Assembly: GCF_015291645.1 (NCBI RefSeq)
Contig: NZ_CP030055.1
Span: 930,001-994,000 of the forward strand
Direction: 5' to 3'
Origin: Bradyrhizobium sp. CCBAU 53340
Lineage (GTDB): Bacteria; Pseudomonadota; Alphaproteobacteria; Rhizobiales; Xanthobacteraceae
DNA: 64,000 bases
Shown: one piece after another, positions 45,401-54,200 of the stretch
Position numbering within the stretch: position 1 is the first letter of the stretch
Layout of the letters: every line of letters starts with the position of its first letter
Translations under genes and position numbers: made by a program
The notes under the pieces: model-generated
Seen by the model: only the letters and a program-made list of their open reading frames with translations
The model's database searches: none
Told to the model about the DNA's origin: nothing

Positions 45401-46404
45401 TCGAAGTCGATCTTGGTCGGATCGGCGACCGTGACGACGCCGGTCGCGGAATTGATCGTGAAACCGCCGCCCGAAGTATCGCCGATCAGCGAATAGGTCG
45501 TGGCCGGGCCGTTCGGATCGATCGCGGACGCGGTGATGCCGACGGCGGTGCCTGCCGCGGCGCCTTCCGAAACGTGATTGGCCGCGGCATTGGTGTCGGT
45601 CGGCGCGCCGATCGTGACGTCGTCGACCCCGATGGTGAAGGTCTGCGAGCTCGTCAGCGTGCCGTCGCTGGCCTGGATCGTGACCGAATAGGCGTGGCCT
45701 GGCGCGCTCTCATAGTCGATCTTGGTTCCGTCAGCGACGCTGACCACGCCGGTGTGAGGGTCGACCTTGAAACCGCCGCCGGAGGTATCGCCGGTGATTG
45801 CAAACGTGACGGCTCCGCCGTTGATGTCGGTGGAAGAAGCCGTGATGCCGACGAGGGTGTTGATCGCAGCGCCTTCCGCAACGTGGTTGGCGGCGGCATT
45901 GCTGTCGACCGGCGTCGACGGCGCGACGTCCGTCACGTGAATGGTGAACGACTGGGTCGAGGTGAGGAATCCGTCGGAGGCCTTCACGCTGATGGTATAG
46001 GCATGACCGGGCGCGCTCTCGAAGTCGATCTTGGTTGGATCGTTGACCGTGACCACGCCGGTCGCGGCGTTAATCTTGAATCCGCCCCCTGAATTGTCGC
46101 CGACCAACGAATAGGTGACGGGACCGATCGCGCTCGTCGCCGATGCAGTGATGCCGACGGGGGTGTTCGCGACCGCGCCTTCGGCAACGCTGTTCGCTCC
46201 GGCGTTGGCGTCGATTGGCGTTGATATTGAATCGTGCACCGGCGGCCAGGGCGTGCCGGGCGGGCAGCCGAGATACAGCGCCTTCAGGCCGTAGGTCGCC
46301 GCGAACGTCGATGCCGCATCGTCGAGAACGATGTTGCCGTACGAATCCAGGATGAGGGGCGGTCGGGTGAGGCCACCGGAGGTGTAGGCCGGAATGGTCG
46401 TCAT
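39403..46404 (-). CDS. giant cadherin-repeat / beta-helix protein with C-terminal metzincin site
   Basis: Protein of 2333 residues from the ATG at 46404, with AGGAG 8 bases upstream. After about 60 N-terminal residues (LILDSYGNIVLDDAASTFAA) come seven cadherin-like repeats of about 100 residues, each with TYSLxGDTSGGGFxIN and VADxTKIDFE. Then follow VCBS-type repeats ending GVND, a Gly/Asn/Thr-rich region beginning KVWYVNADAATDGDGSSENP that looks like a right-handed parallel beta-helix, and, near residue 2150, HELGHVLGLPD with the Met-turn GVMN. That is the metzincin pattern HExxHxxGxxD, so it may be an active zinc protease. There is no normal signal peptide and no RTX repeats, so the export route is unknown. 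The upstream gene encodes an AraC/TPR-like regulator. Confidence 0.87.
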   Translation of the reverse strand: MTTIPAYTSGGLTRPPLILDSYGNIVLDDAASTFAATYGLKALYLGCPPGTPWPPVHDSISTPIDANAGANSVAEGAVANTPVGITASATSAIGPVTYSLVGDNSGGGFKINAATGVVTVNDPTKIDFESAPGHAYTISVKASDGFLTSTQSFTIHVTDVAPSTPVDSNAAANHVAEGAAINTLVGITASSTDINGGAVTFAITGDTSGGGFKVDPHTGVVSVADGTKIDYESAPGHAYSVTIQASDGTLTSSQTFTIGVDDVTIGAPTDTNAAANHVSEGAAAGTAVGITASAIDPNGPATTYSLIGDTSGGGFTINSATGVVTVADPTKIDFETSGAGHSYGVTVQAVNGATTTSSSFTIAVDDVAPTPPSDNDPAANTVTEGAANGSTVGVTAISTDVNGPAVTYSLTGDTSGGGFTINAATGVVTVADSTKIDFESAPSHAYSITVQSSDGTLTNSETISIAVTDVAPSVPIDNDATANSVAEGAAAGSTVGITVASSDVNGSGVTGLAYSLTSDTSGGGFTINGVTGVITVADPTKIDFESSGAGHSYTVTAQASDGTLTSSQTFTINVSDVPPTTPVDADAATNTIAEGAANGSTVGVTASATDVNGPAVTYSLTGDTSGGGFTINATTGVVTVADSTKIDFETSGAGHSYTVTATASDGTDISSQSFTIAVTDVAPTTPVDSDGAVNQVSMNAPVGTYTGVTASSIDVNGPAVTYSLVGDTSGGGFTVDASTGQVKVADSTKIPYNAGSPTFDVTVQASDGTLTSQQTFTINVLQNTPPVANDDSLSATEAGGANNSVAGFNPSGNVILGTGSAGALQDTDAEDPSTALTVVAVHTGSEGASTGTGTVGQDLIGSHGTLHLNGDGSYTYTVNQNDAQVQALHTSANTIQDKFNYTIQDTGGLQDNATITFTIHGADDLPVAVADTGTMTEDDAPTSFNVIANDSQDPDSTASNVITLGPAGITVTGPAGETFANTDATASIVANQVQVTLNNAHFQQLAVGEHATITVPYTLTGDTGETSSANLVVTVDGVNDVPVAVDDSGTMTEDQSGHAFTVLTNDTLDPDHGAPNNITTGTVTNVVGPAGENIDVTDIAVSVNGSNQIVVNLGSDFQHLKDGEAATFDVPYTLHGDQAGDTSTATLHVTVNGVNDAPVASNFTFNGVNSATGNTDLVVNDPTDGAPSTTGPNKTITASLLSGASDVDGPGPLIVVAGNIATAHGGSVTMQSDGDFIYKPPVGYTGSDSFTYQVSDQNAGASGVGLGTGTITINVTTPKVWYVNADAATDGDGSSENPFNNLSHFNGAGGVDGTGDTIFLETSSSHYTAPAGGLQLENNEQLISQSAGLVVPDGGGGAGTVTLVSASGANAVIDGGVILASGNNIQGVDFGSSSTFSLSGTNVGTSTIDNVKSGVINNTGSGGAISITGSGNALTYDFSSLTSSGGSNGIVINGASGTFHAHGGAISGASGSDVSLSSGTLNFTDDGTISDNTGSTLSISSMTGGTQSFTGTISSSGTGISLTNNTGATMSFSGGIGLSTGTSNAFTATGGGTLNVTGTNHLTTTTGTALNITNTTIGSSNVTFHDISSDGAVNGIVLNNTGTSGHLAVTGVGTTAGSGGTIQNSTGDGVSLTSTQDVSLSNMNIKNGQGDGILGNTINGLALNGDTVSGNGNSTANDGEGNIYLYELTGNASHATTFNNLTVSNSYVHNVFIKNTGGTLTDLVVTNSTFSNNGGSTHAGDQFQIDLATGGIAGSPTATVHATNNTFSGNILTPANFTATGFAGSVDDGTLNVHLGDGTAGGKNTFDSNDSGITLTQTGSASLNFDVNDNTLTNSRAVGIAANHFGTGTVTGFLNNNTVGIQGVQDSGVQIGSGFDIHDEAASGTMTVSITNNIIQSLGGDGNGADGIAITNAVGTQDSASILNATVTGNTIRDILDYRGLTVLDSNTAGNSAINLLLSGNSFTNADGTGTITTARVGGAPAGTDPVNVTQANAATLASDNGLTASNSIGSTMRVDTNVSFNHAAPPTPPATPQMALHGQGHDGGTDLTMNALAPVLVAAIQHWADAGASAAQIAQLENTKLSIADLPDSGYLANTGAKGITIDVNAAGWGWYVDPTPSDNSEYHSTAAPNDLVATSGDAASHIDLLTVLEHELGHVLGLPDTSLDGVMNLNLDTGERRLVTPADVAQATPLQPTTSQNSNSFVSDNGGHNFVFSEPHIPAPTTSTPVSSAPAWSAGLAALQAALHNADSFSFAWFAANHFQPSVAPTLPGPGGTPIGDTHQGGDLFVFSNPASGSPALQHADVIVSPETHPVSALNLPDFFHLAPFHFGLLT
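44055..46221 (-). repeat. seven tandem cadherin-type coding repeats of about 310 bases
   Basis: Within the giant gene, units of 300-320 bases recur with closely similar DNA; for example the plus-strand phrase GTGAAGCCGCCGCC occurs in most units at the same place. The seventh unit is most divergent (no EGAA, and KIPYNAG in place of KIDFE). Such repeats can expand or contract by recombination. Confidence 0.85.
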
Positions 46405-47045
46405 GAAAAACTCCTGCAACCGGCGTTGCGCCGATTACTCGCTACGCTGGTCTGACGAGGATGTTTATGAGCTGGATTACACGCTGAAATTGATCGTCAC
46501 TCGAAGCTACGTCGGTCGAGCGGGACCGGCGTCGATCGGGCCGACGCGCGTGGTGCGATGAAAGTGCTGGATCAGAAAGCGGATGGTCGGCGGAATCGAG
46601 ATCGGCCGTCATTGCGCGAACGCCTCACACACAGAGAATCGACGCCGCGGCCGGGAGCAAAAACAAGGTTCAATAATAAAGCGGCGACCAAGAAAATTAA
46701 CGCTTTGGCAACCAAGACGTTTAGTGAGGCTGCAACCAGGAGTCAATGTGGCGAAAATGTTCTCTCGCTACGCTTGGTAGCAGCCTTAACGTGGCTGCTG
46801 TCTTCGCGGTCTGAAGCTAGCCGCAGCTGGTCCAGAGTAATATGTCATTGAGATATCGCTATAATTTCTGAAGCGATCGGCTCGGGCCGTCACCGCTGAT
46901 ACTTCGCCATGTCCTCGTCGGCGTAGCTGCGGATTGCGCCTGAAAATTCGCCTTCGAACGTTCCAGCCGAGGACCTGCTGTTCAGCCATCACTTTCTCTA
47001 CCGACGCCGTGACGAGCGCCGCGTCAGTGGCTTGGTTGCGCCATT
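46405..47045. other. 641-base gene-free region upstream of the giant cadherin gene
   Basis: No supported gene on either strand. The part near 46665-46730 is AT-richer than the surroundings (CAATAATAAAGC, AAGAAAATTAACG) and probably holds the promoter of the giant gene. A small hairpin AGCAGCC-TTAACGT-GGCTGCT lies at 46779-46799. The long gap suggests complex control of the gene downstream. Confidence 0.5.
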
Positions 47046-49271
47046 CTAGACGTCCGCATTTTTGACCGAAATGCGTTGGCCGTTCCGGCGTTGCTCTTTG
47101 TCGTCCGCACCCCATCGGCTTCCTGGCGATGCTTTTGACAAAAATAACCGTGCACCCTGTTTGCGCGCCAGCATGCGGGAATTCTGCCGTGCGCGGCGAG
47201 CGTCATCGGCGCGCCCGATTGCCGCAAGAATGTCGCCCTCGAGGCTGAGCAGCGCGGCGTCGTACCAGTGCTCGCCCAGTTCGTCGGCAAGGGCGCGGGC
47301 CTCCGCGACATGCTGCATGGCCCGGTCGTGCCGCGCGGCCATGTGGTCGATCTCGGCCTGGAGCGCGATCAGATAGGGTAACAGCCAGCGCGCGCCGGTT
47401 CGGCGGTAACGCTCGATGCCGTTGCTGATCATCGCTGCCGCATCGGATTGGTCGGCACGCGCGGCATGCCATGCGAGATGGCAATCGGCGACCGCGCCCC
47501 AATAGGCAAACGAATTGCCGCGACAAAGATCCGCCAACTCCTGCGCAATCACGAGATTGTCCCGGTCGTTGCCATCGAGCCAGGAGGTGCGGGTGCACGA
47601 GCTGAGCGCGAAGCCCATCGCGGCGGTATTTCCCGAGTTGCGGGCCATGTCGATGGCCTTGCGCATCAGGGCGCGGGAGGCCTCGCGCTCGCCCCTGAGC
47701 ACTTCGAACAGGGCTTCGTAGACGAGCTTGCCGAGGATGACGAAGAAGTTCACGGGGGTCACCGCCTCCTCGCCATCGGCGCGGCCGACGCGGCGGGGGA
47801 TCGCCCGGTCGAACAATTCGCCCGCGACGGCGAGCTTGCCCTGGTGCATCCGGACGATCGCGGCCCCGATCAGCCAGGAGTCGCGGCCGCCTCGCTGCGA
47901 CCGTTCGCAGACCCGCAACGCCTCGTCATAGTCGGCCCGCACCAGATGCTCGCGATAGAGCGCGTCTTCCACATTGGCCAGACGCTGCTCGAGGTTGAGC
48001 ACACGGCAAAGCGTCTCGGCGCGACGATAGGCCCCTGAGGTCTGCGGATCGGTATAGCCGCGCTGTGCCACCAGCGCGCTGACGATCCCGAGCTGACAGT
48101 CGAGCTCGAGCTCGTCGCGCTCGGTCAGCGGCGGCAGGCGCCGCAAGGTGCTGAGCGCCACGCGAAACTGCGACACCGCCTCCTTCAAGGCCGAGGCGGC
48201 GAGCGCACGCTCGCCCGCGACGGCGGCCTTTCGCACCTCGTCGGCCAGCTCCTCGTCCAGACGCACACCCCAGCCGGCGACGGCGGGCTTGTCCGGCTTG
48301 CGGCGCGGAGCCGGGACGACCGGCTTCGTCGCGGCCTCGCCGTCGGTGCCTGCGGCCAGCTCGCGTAGCTCGCTCGGCGGATATCCAAAGCGGGCGCGGA
48401 AGCGTCGGCTGAAATGGGCTGCATTGGTGAACCCCGACGACAATGCGACCGTCTCGACGCTGCGGTCTGCGAGCTCTGCATCGCGCAACTGACGATAGGC
48501 TTCGTCGAGCCGCAGCTCGATCAGCCGCTTGGAGAAGGTGGTGCCGACGCCTTGCAGCAGGCGTTCGACGTAGCGGGGCGAGATGCCCAGCGCCGCGGCG
48601 GCCTCGGACACCGACATCGATGGGTCGCGAAAATTGGATTCGAGGTAGGCCTCCACGGCGTCGAGCCGCATCTCCAGCAAGGTGAGGTTGACGTTCTTGT
48701 CGAGATCGCCGGGCCAGCGTGTCAGCGCCAGCAGCAGCAGGTCCTGGATATGGCGCGCTATCAGCGCAGCGGCTTCCGGCGAGCGCTTGGTGCCGGCCTC
48801 CTTCTCGATGGCGACGAGATAGCGGCGCAACAGCACCAGTCCCTCGGCGTCGCGCGCGATCCCTCGCGCGACGGCGCGTTCGGCATTCATCTCGGAGATG
48901 TCGAGGCCATCGCAGGACAGCGACAGGAGCGAGACGCGAAATGCCGAGCTGCAATCGATCCGGCTCGGCTCCCAGCTGCGCAGCAAGACGGCCTCGCCGG
49001 ATTTGAGCTGCTGGGTCACGCCGCCCCGCGAGACCGACACGCCACCGCCATGCGAGATGACGACCGCGTAGCGCTTGCCCGCCGGCGCATTCGGCTGACA
49101 CAGGATGGCGCCGGCCCCGAGGTCGCAGCGAACGACGCTCAGGTCGCCATGAACGAGGACAGGCTTGACCGAGGTTCGCGATTTCGAGGGGGTCGACGCT
49201 TCAAACTGAAGGTCAATGGCAACCGCGCCGCCCAGATCACCCTTCCAGGCCTGCGGCGCCTGCAGCGTCAT
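47046..49271 (-). CDS. AraC-type HTH regulator fused to TPR-like C-terminal domain
   Basis: Protein of 741 residues from the ATG at 49271 (MTLQAPQAWKGDLGGAVAID). Residues 1-190 resemble the sensor half of AraC-binding-like regulators (KRYAVVISHGGGVSVSRGGV). About 203-303 form the AraC double HTH (SVSEAAAALGISPRYVERLL; SGFTNAAHFSRRFRARFGYP). The remaining 430 residues are helical repeats like the TPR regions of LuxR/adenylate-cyclase-type regulators (LTERDELELDCQLGIVSALV; AMQHVAEARALADELGEHWY). AraC regulators rarely carry such a C-terminal extension. It is encoded upstream of, and in line with, the giant cadherin gene, which it may control. Confidence 0.85.
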   Translation of the reverse strand: MTLQAPQAWKGDLGGAVAIDLQFEASTPSKSRTSVKPVLVHGDLSVVRCDLGAGAILCQPNAPAGKRYAVVISHGGGVSVSRGGVTQQLKSGEAVLLRSWEPSRIDCSSAFRVSLLSLSCDGLDISEMNAERAVARGIARDAEGLVLLRRYLVAIEKEAGTKRSPEAAALIARHIQDLLLLALTRWPGDLDKNVNLTLLEMRLDAVEAYLESNFRDPSMSVSEAAAALGISPRYVERLLQGVGTTFSKRLIELRLDEAYRQLRDAELADRSVETVALSSGFTNAAHFSRRFRARFGYPPSELRELAAGTDGEAATKPVVPAPRRKPDKPAVAGWGVRLDEELADEVRKAAVAGERALAASALKEAVSQFRVALSTLRRLPPLTERDELELDCQLGIVSALVAQRGYTDPQTSGAYRRAETLCRVLNLEQRLANVEDALYREHLVRADYDEALRVCERSQRGGRDSWLIGAAIVRMHQGKLAVAGELFDRAIPRRVGRADGEEAVTPVNFFVILGKLVYEALFEVLRGEREASRALMRKAIDMARNSGNTAAMGFALSSCTRTSWLDGNDRDNLVIAQELADLCRGNSFAYWGAVADCHLAWHAARADQSDAAAMISNGIERYRRTGARWLLPYLIALQAEIDHMAARHDRAMQHVAEARALADELGEHWYDAALLSLEGDILAAIGRADDARRARQNSRMLARKQGARLFLSKASPGSRWGADDKEQRRNGQRISVKNADV

Positions 49272-49984
49272 GCGTGCCGATCTCGATCGAAAATGATGTC
49301 TTCGTGCTGAAAACGCACCCGGAAAAATATTTCGTTGTGCGCTTACAGTCAAGGACAACTGCGGCGTGTGCCGCTCTCATGAGGTGCGGACCGATGCCTG
49401 CTCGCCGAAACCCGGCCATGGCCGGCCGAGGGCCGGGCGATTTTGAAATGCGGAACCCGTCAGAGGATTATGTGACATGGCGAACACGGCGCGCATCCCG
49501 GTCCTCGGCGAACAGGTGAAGAGCCAGCGCCGAAAACCCGCCCAGCGTCGCGCCTGTGCCCGTGCCCCGGATTCCGGGAATGAACCCGCCCGAATTATCT
49601 CTCGGCTGGGACAGTGGCCCCGTGACGGGAGCGGCGCTTATCAGCCAGCTTGTTCGGAATTGTTTCGCAAGATTTTCGGAGGGGTTGCGAAGTCTTGTTT
49701 CCCACGCAGACAGGGTGAACGCGGATGCCATCTCCGAACTGCAAGAGGGAGGCACTTTAGTCCAAGCCGCCATTCCCTCTAGTCCAAGACCAATGCGACG
49801 CGAGAGATTACCAGTCCGACGCGCCGACATTGAAACGGGGGTCGATGCATTTTGCGCCAGCATCGACCCGAACTTGTGACGGCGCTGTAACAAGCCGGAC
49901 GAAGCGAGCCGAGCGGCCTTGCGCGCGTTGCTGCGCGCGAACGCACGACTGTGTTCGTCTTCATGTTGGAAAGCCGGGTCGCAA
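49272..49984. other. 713 bases without a supported gene
   Basis: Open frames exist on both strands here (for example a plus frame beginning near 49556 and a long minus frame), but none shows family motifs, a good start site or coherent protein character. The palindromic piece GGCCATGGCC followed by GGCCGAGGGCCGGGC lies near 49418. The stretch may be decayed sequence belonging to the duplicated propeller locus. Confidence 0.4.
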
Positions 49985-50062
49985 ATGACTGCTGACGACA
50001 TCGACCTGAAGCCCACGCGGTTTACGACAGACGCGCTGCCGGATGGCAGGAGGAATGCATGA
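49985..50062 (+). CDS. possible 25-residue leader peptide coupled to propeller fragment
   Basis: Short frame MTADDIDLKPTRFTTDALPD then GRRNA, whose TGA overlaps the ATG of the propeller fragment at 50059. The DNA CGGATGGCAGGAGGAATGCA before that ATG is identical to the DNA before the intact giant gene at 51290, where a frame likewise ends PDGRRNA. The match may simply be a duplicated ribosome binding site (GGCAGGAGG). Confidence 0.3.
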   Translation: MTADDIDLKPTRFTTDALPDGRRNA

Positions 50063-50694
50063 AGACGATCACTCTGCTCACGCCGGGCACCGCGGCAGAT
50101 AACGCCTACAACGTTCAACTCGATGATATCTCGGTCGACGGTCGGGATATGGCTTACGAGATAATTAATGCGGAGACCGTGGGGGGACTCAGCGTTCAAG
50201 CCCCCACATCTTACGCGGAGGACTTGCAGACCGGCTCGACGCAAGCGGTGGCAAGCTCGACTTTCGGCTCTACCACCAGCGATACGATCTGGCTGAACAA
50301 CCTGTCGCAAGACGGCCGATTCGACCTCTACGAAGATATTCTCGGTCCCAACCCGGATGGAACAAGTACCACCAGTCTCAATCTTTTCGATCGGACGACC
50401 GGGACCACACGCGTCGTGTTTTCCGGAAAGTCCGAACCGTTCTCCGTAAATTTCGGCCGCGAAGGTTTGATCGTGTCCGACGCCAAGCTTGCGGCTGACG
50501 ACCAATCCGTATTCTTCACCAGTTCGATGCCGGAACTCGTAGCCACGGCGGCGATAAGAAAAAAACATCGGCATCCCGGTCAGGATGTGAAGCGCGCCGT
50601 TGACAACGCGCCGCGATTGTCCGTCGATGGTCGACGCAGAAACGTCCATCACGATCGCCAGTTAATTTCATTGGCGATCGCATGCGCAGTTTGA
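50059..50694 (+). pseudogene. truncated paralog of the giant gene's N-terminal propeller
   Basis: Open frame of 211 codons. Residues 20-160 align with the start of the 3689-residue protein: NLSQDGRFDLYED against DLSQDERYVVYRT, NLFDRTTGTTRVVFSGKS against NVTDRTTGLSRVVYSDTD, and KLAADDQSVFFTSSMPEL against VMSPDDQSVYFVSNFPDV. After SSMPELV the similarity stops abruptly and the rest (AAIRKKHRHPGQDVKRAVDN) is unrelated and basic. It is therefore a broken copy joined to other DNA. It has the same ribosome binding site as the intact gene, so a short product could still be made. Confidence 0.7.
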
Positions 50695-50726
50695 CATCAA
50701 TTGACTCACGATTTTTGAGATCACCA

Positions 50727-50861
50727 ATGGCTATTGGCTTGAGAGTTCTATCCGCGCGATCGGAAGAGACGAGCGGCACCGCAACGCTTCAGGTCCTGGT
50801 CATCTTTTGCGGTGCCGGCTTGTTGATCTCGCTGCTGCTCGCCATGGCGGGCTGGATCTGA
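50727..50861 (+). CDS. possible small single-span membrane protein
   Basis: Short frame of 44 residues: MAIGLRVLSARSEETSGTAT followed by one hydrophobic helix, LQVLVIFCGAGLLISLLLAM, ending AGWI. The charge and hydrophobic pattern looks like a real small membrane protein, but there is no clear ribosome binding site and it lies among decayed fragments. Confidence 0.35.
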   Translation: MAIGLRVLSARSEETSGTATLQVLVIFCGAGLLISLLLAMAGWI

Positions 50862-50933
50862 ACTCGGGCGCGGACCGGCGCGGCAATTTCGCTGCGTCGG
50901 AGATGAGTGGCAATTTCAGAAGAGTGTTTGCAC

Positions 50934-51293
50934 ATGATCGATACAAGCCAGATCGAGATCCAATTTCCTCCCCATGACGGTGTCTTCTCGGCATCGAGGG
51001 ACGGCCGCTACGTATCGAATCATGTGCTCACGGCGCCGGATGACACGCACGTCGGCACGCTCTCCGTACTTAATAGGTAGACGGGGACGACGATGGTCGC
51101 CTCAGCGCCTGAAAAGGCTTCCATGGCATTGTCGCGGACGCGACGCATCCGACGGTGCGAGTGCCACAGCGAACTTCAGGGGAATTGCATGAAGACGATC
51201 GCTGGCGTCGCCGCGGATTCCAGCGCGGCCGCCTCGGCTCAAGCCGTCACAGCTGAAGGCTTTGCCACTCCGGATGGCAGGAGGAATGCATGA
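50934..51293 (+). pseudogene. second decayed propeller copy with in-frame TAG
   Basis: From the ATG at 50934 the frame gives SASRDGRYVSNHVLTAPDDT and LSVLNR, then TAG at 51078-51080, then TGTTMVASAPEK. NR-stop-TGTT lines up with the DRTTGTT of the intact and truncated copies, so the TAG seems to have replaced one codon. The frame continues to a TGA that overlaps the ATG of the giant gene. A second start, MKTIAGVAADSSAAASAQAV at 51189, repeats the MKTI opening of the 50059 copy. Confidence 0.6.
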
Positions 51294-54200
51294 GGAACTT
51301 CGTTCTCGAGCCTAACACCGGCAATTTCGCACTCTATGATCTCTCGGACGACGGGCGTTATTTGCTCCTTGCCTCAGGTACGAACCTCTACGTTATCGAT
51401 TCACAGACGGGCGCAACACAAACTGTCGCGAGCGTTCCGAGCGGCACCAGCGCTCAATTCGGGCAAGCTGACCTCTCACAAGATGAGCGATATGTCGTCT
51501 ACCGCACCGAGGTGACTACTCAAACGGACATCTTCACGGCTCCGGTCAGCACATGGTCCATCAACGTCACCGATCGGACGACGGGGCTCAGCCGCGTGGT
51601 GTATTCCGACACGGACAACGGCAAATTGCCAATAGGCGGCTTCGAGATCGACCAGGCGGTGATGTCGCCTGACGATCAGTCGGTGTATTTCGTAAGCAAT
51701 TTTCCGGATGTCACCGGCGCTCACATTGTGGATCAGCTCTCCGATGTTCCGCTTAACGTGTTCAAACTGGATCTCCAGACAAATGCGATCCAGGCGGTCC
51801 TCCCGCAGAACCTCGAAGAGATCCCCAATCTTACCGTGTCGCCCGGAGGGAAGTATCTCGTTGTTGCAGCGAGCGGCAGCACCCAGCTCGTCAATATTGC
51901 CACCGGCAACGTCGACCTCGTGCTGCCGGGCCAGTTTGCACCATCCGTGTCGGCCGACGGTCGCTTCGCTGTCTTTGATACCGACCAGTCGCTCGTGCCC
52001 CAGGATACCAACGGCGTCCACGACGTCTATCTGACGGACCTCACCACCGGCGCAATAACGCTAGTTTCCCAAACGGCTGCAGGGGTGGTCGGCAATGGCG
52101 TTAGTGATGCCTACGAGAACACGCCGCAGATCTCTGCCGATGGCAGCGAGGTCCTGTTCGAGACCACGGCGTCGAATATCAGTCCGGGAGCGACGGCTGG
52201 GGCTCCGCACCTCATGCTGTGGGAACGCGGGACCGGCTATCTGAATGACATCACGACCATCATTGACAATGGGACTCTAGTCGATAGCTACCGCCTCTCA
52301 GCCGACGGCCACACGATTGCGCTCGAGACCTCGAAGAGTCTCGTCTCCGCTGACACCAACACCGATCCCGATACCTACCTGATCCACATCACGCGTCCCG
52401 TTCTGACCATCGATGCGGTCAACGGTGACGGCTTCGTCAACGGCGCGAACGGCGACTTCGTCACGATCTCCGGCACGTCCGATGCCTACGGCCAGACCGT
52501 CGACATCACCGCGGCGGGCAAGCACGTTTCGGCGGTGGTGCAAGCCGACGGCACCTGGAGCACCAGCATCTTCGCCCAAGGCCTTGGTGACGGGGGCTAC
52601 GACATTCACACGCTCGTCAGCGATGGTTTGACCGCAACCGCGGACGGCGGCTTTACCATCGACCGCACGCCGCCCCAGCTCACGCTCACGTCGGTGTCCG
52701 GCGATAACTACATCAATGCGGCCGAACTTACGCATGCGGCGATCAACGGCACGGTTCTGATCGCCGACCCCGCGGGCCCGGGCTCGGTCGCAGGCCAGCT
52801 TCAGATCAAGATCGACAACGGTCCAAGCTTTGACTTTGCCACGCAGGCGAGCGCTACGGCCGATCCGCAGACCTACTCTCACGACATCAGCGCGTTGGGG
52901 CTCTCCGACGGCGCCCATACCGTCACGGTGACGGCGATCGACGAGGCCGGCAACAAGACGGTGGTGACCCAGCCGGTCATCATCGACACCACGCCGCCGC
53001 AGATCGCCATCACGTCGGTCTCGGGCGACGACGTCGTCAACAGCAGCGAGATCAAGACCGAGCAGGGCGTGCATGGCACGTGCGATGAAATCGGCGCGAC
53101 CGTCGATGTGCTGATCGATGGCGTCGAGGCGGGGCAGGCCGTGGTGCAGGCGGATGGGTCGTGGCTGACGACCGTCAGCTTCGCCGGCACGGCCACGGGC
53201 ACACACGACGTCACCGCGAAGGTCTTGGACGAGGCCGGCAATCCGGGCCGGGCCGACGCCAGCGTGTACGTCGACACGGGGGTTGCCGTGACGCAATTGT
53301 CGGCCGGGCCGACCGGAGCACAGGGCGGCGGGCAGGGCGTGCTGTTTCCGGAGCTGTCGGCGGACGGCACCAAGCTGGTCTTCACCGGGCTCAATTTCAA
53401 CCTGATGTCGATCGCGACCGGCTCCGACGGCGCGCAGGTCTACATCAAGGATCTCACGACCGGCGCGATCTCGTTCGCGACGCCCGATCCCGGCCAGAAT
53501 GCCGAATTCGGCGCGATCTCGCCGGACGGACGCTACGTCGAATTCGTCACCAATGCCGGTCTCGATCCGGTCCATCAGTCGTTCGGCGACCCCGCGCCGG
53601 GGCTGTATTTCACCTACACCAAAGATCTGACCACCGGCACCGTCTATACGCATATTCAGGTCGACGACGGGGCCGACGGCACTGACCCCGATACGCTCCA
53701 TCCGGGGATCACCGGCGGCTACCTTGGTCTAGGGAACTACCCGGACGACACGCCCATCGCCAAGCTGCCGGTTTTTCCGCTCGCGATCACGAACGGCGGC
53801 TATGCCCTCGAGCTCGTGTCCCAGCTCACCGGGGACCAAGTCGCACAGCCGGTCGACTTGACCACGGAGATCAGGGAGAGCTTCAACCAATCCAATCTCA
53901 GTGCCGATGGCACGCCATTCTTTGCTTCGGGCAATTATCTGGGTCCGGACGCATCACCTCCCGCTCCCTACTACTTTCAACAGGAATATGCCCCGCAGAT
54001 ATCCGCGGACCACTCGGTCGGGGCGTTCGAAGCGCTCTTCTATCCCGAGCAGGTGGACAACTCGACCTATCCACCCCCGGTAACGGTAGGCCCCCCCACG
54101 ATCCCGGAGATCTACGCGGGTCCGCTGTTGTTCGACGGCTTTGATAATCCCATTTCGTATCCTCTTGCCTCGTCGTACGCCGACGGCACGCCGATGCCGT

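Noticed and set aside
40216..46092. Long plus-strand open frames opposite the giant cadherin gene
   Set aside because: They follow the repeats of the minus-strand gene and read as Val/Gly/Arg-rich antisense translation.
46558..46851. 97-codon plus-strand frame upstream of the giant cadherin gene
   Set aside because: No ribosome binding site or motif. The DNA is more likely the control region of the cadherin gene.
49556..49879. 107-codon plus-strand frame beginning MPVPRIPGMNPPELSLGWDS
   Set aside because: No ribosome binding site, no homologous pattern recognised, and an equally long frame on the other strand.
49468..50652. 394-codon minus-strand open frame crossing the propeller fragment
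   Set aside because: It lies partly opposite the recognisable propeller fragment and shows no family. The piece MDVSASTIDGQSRR looked interesting but could not be assigned.
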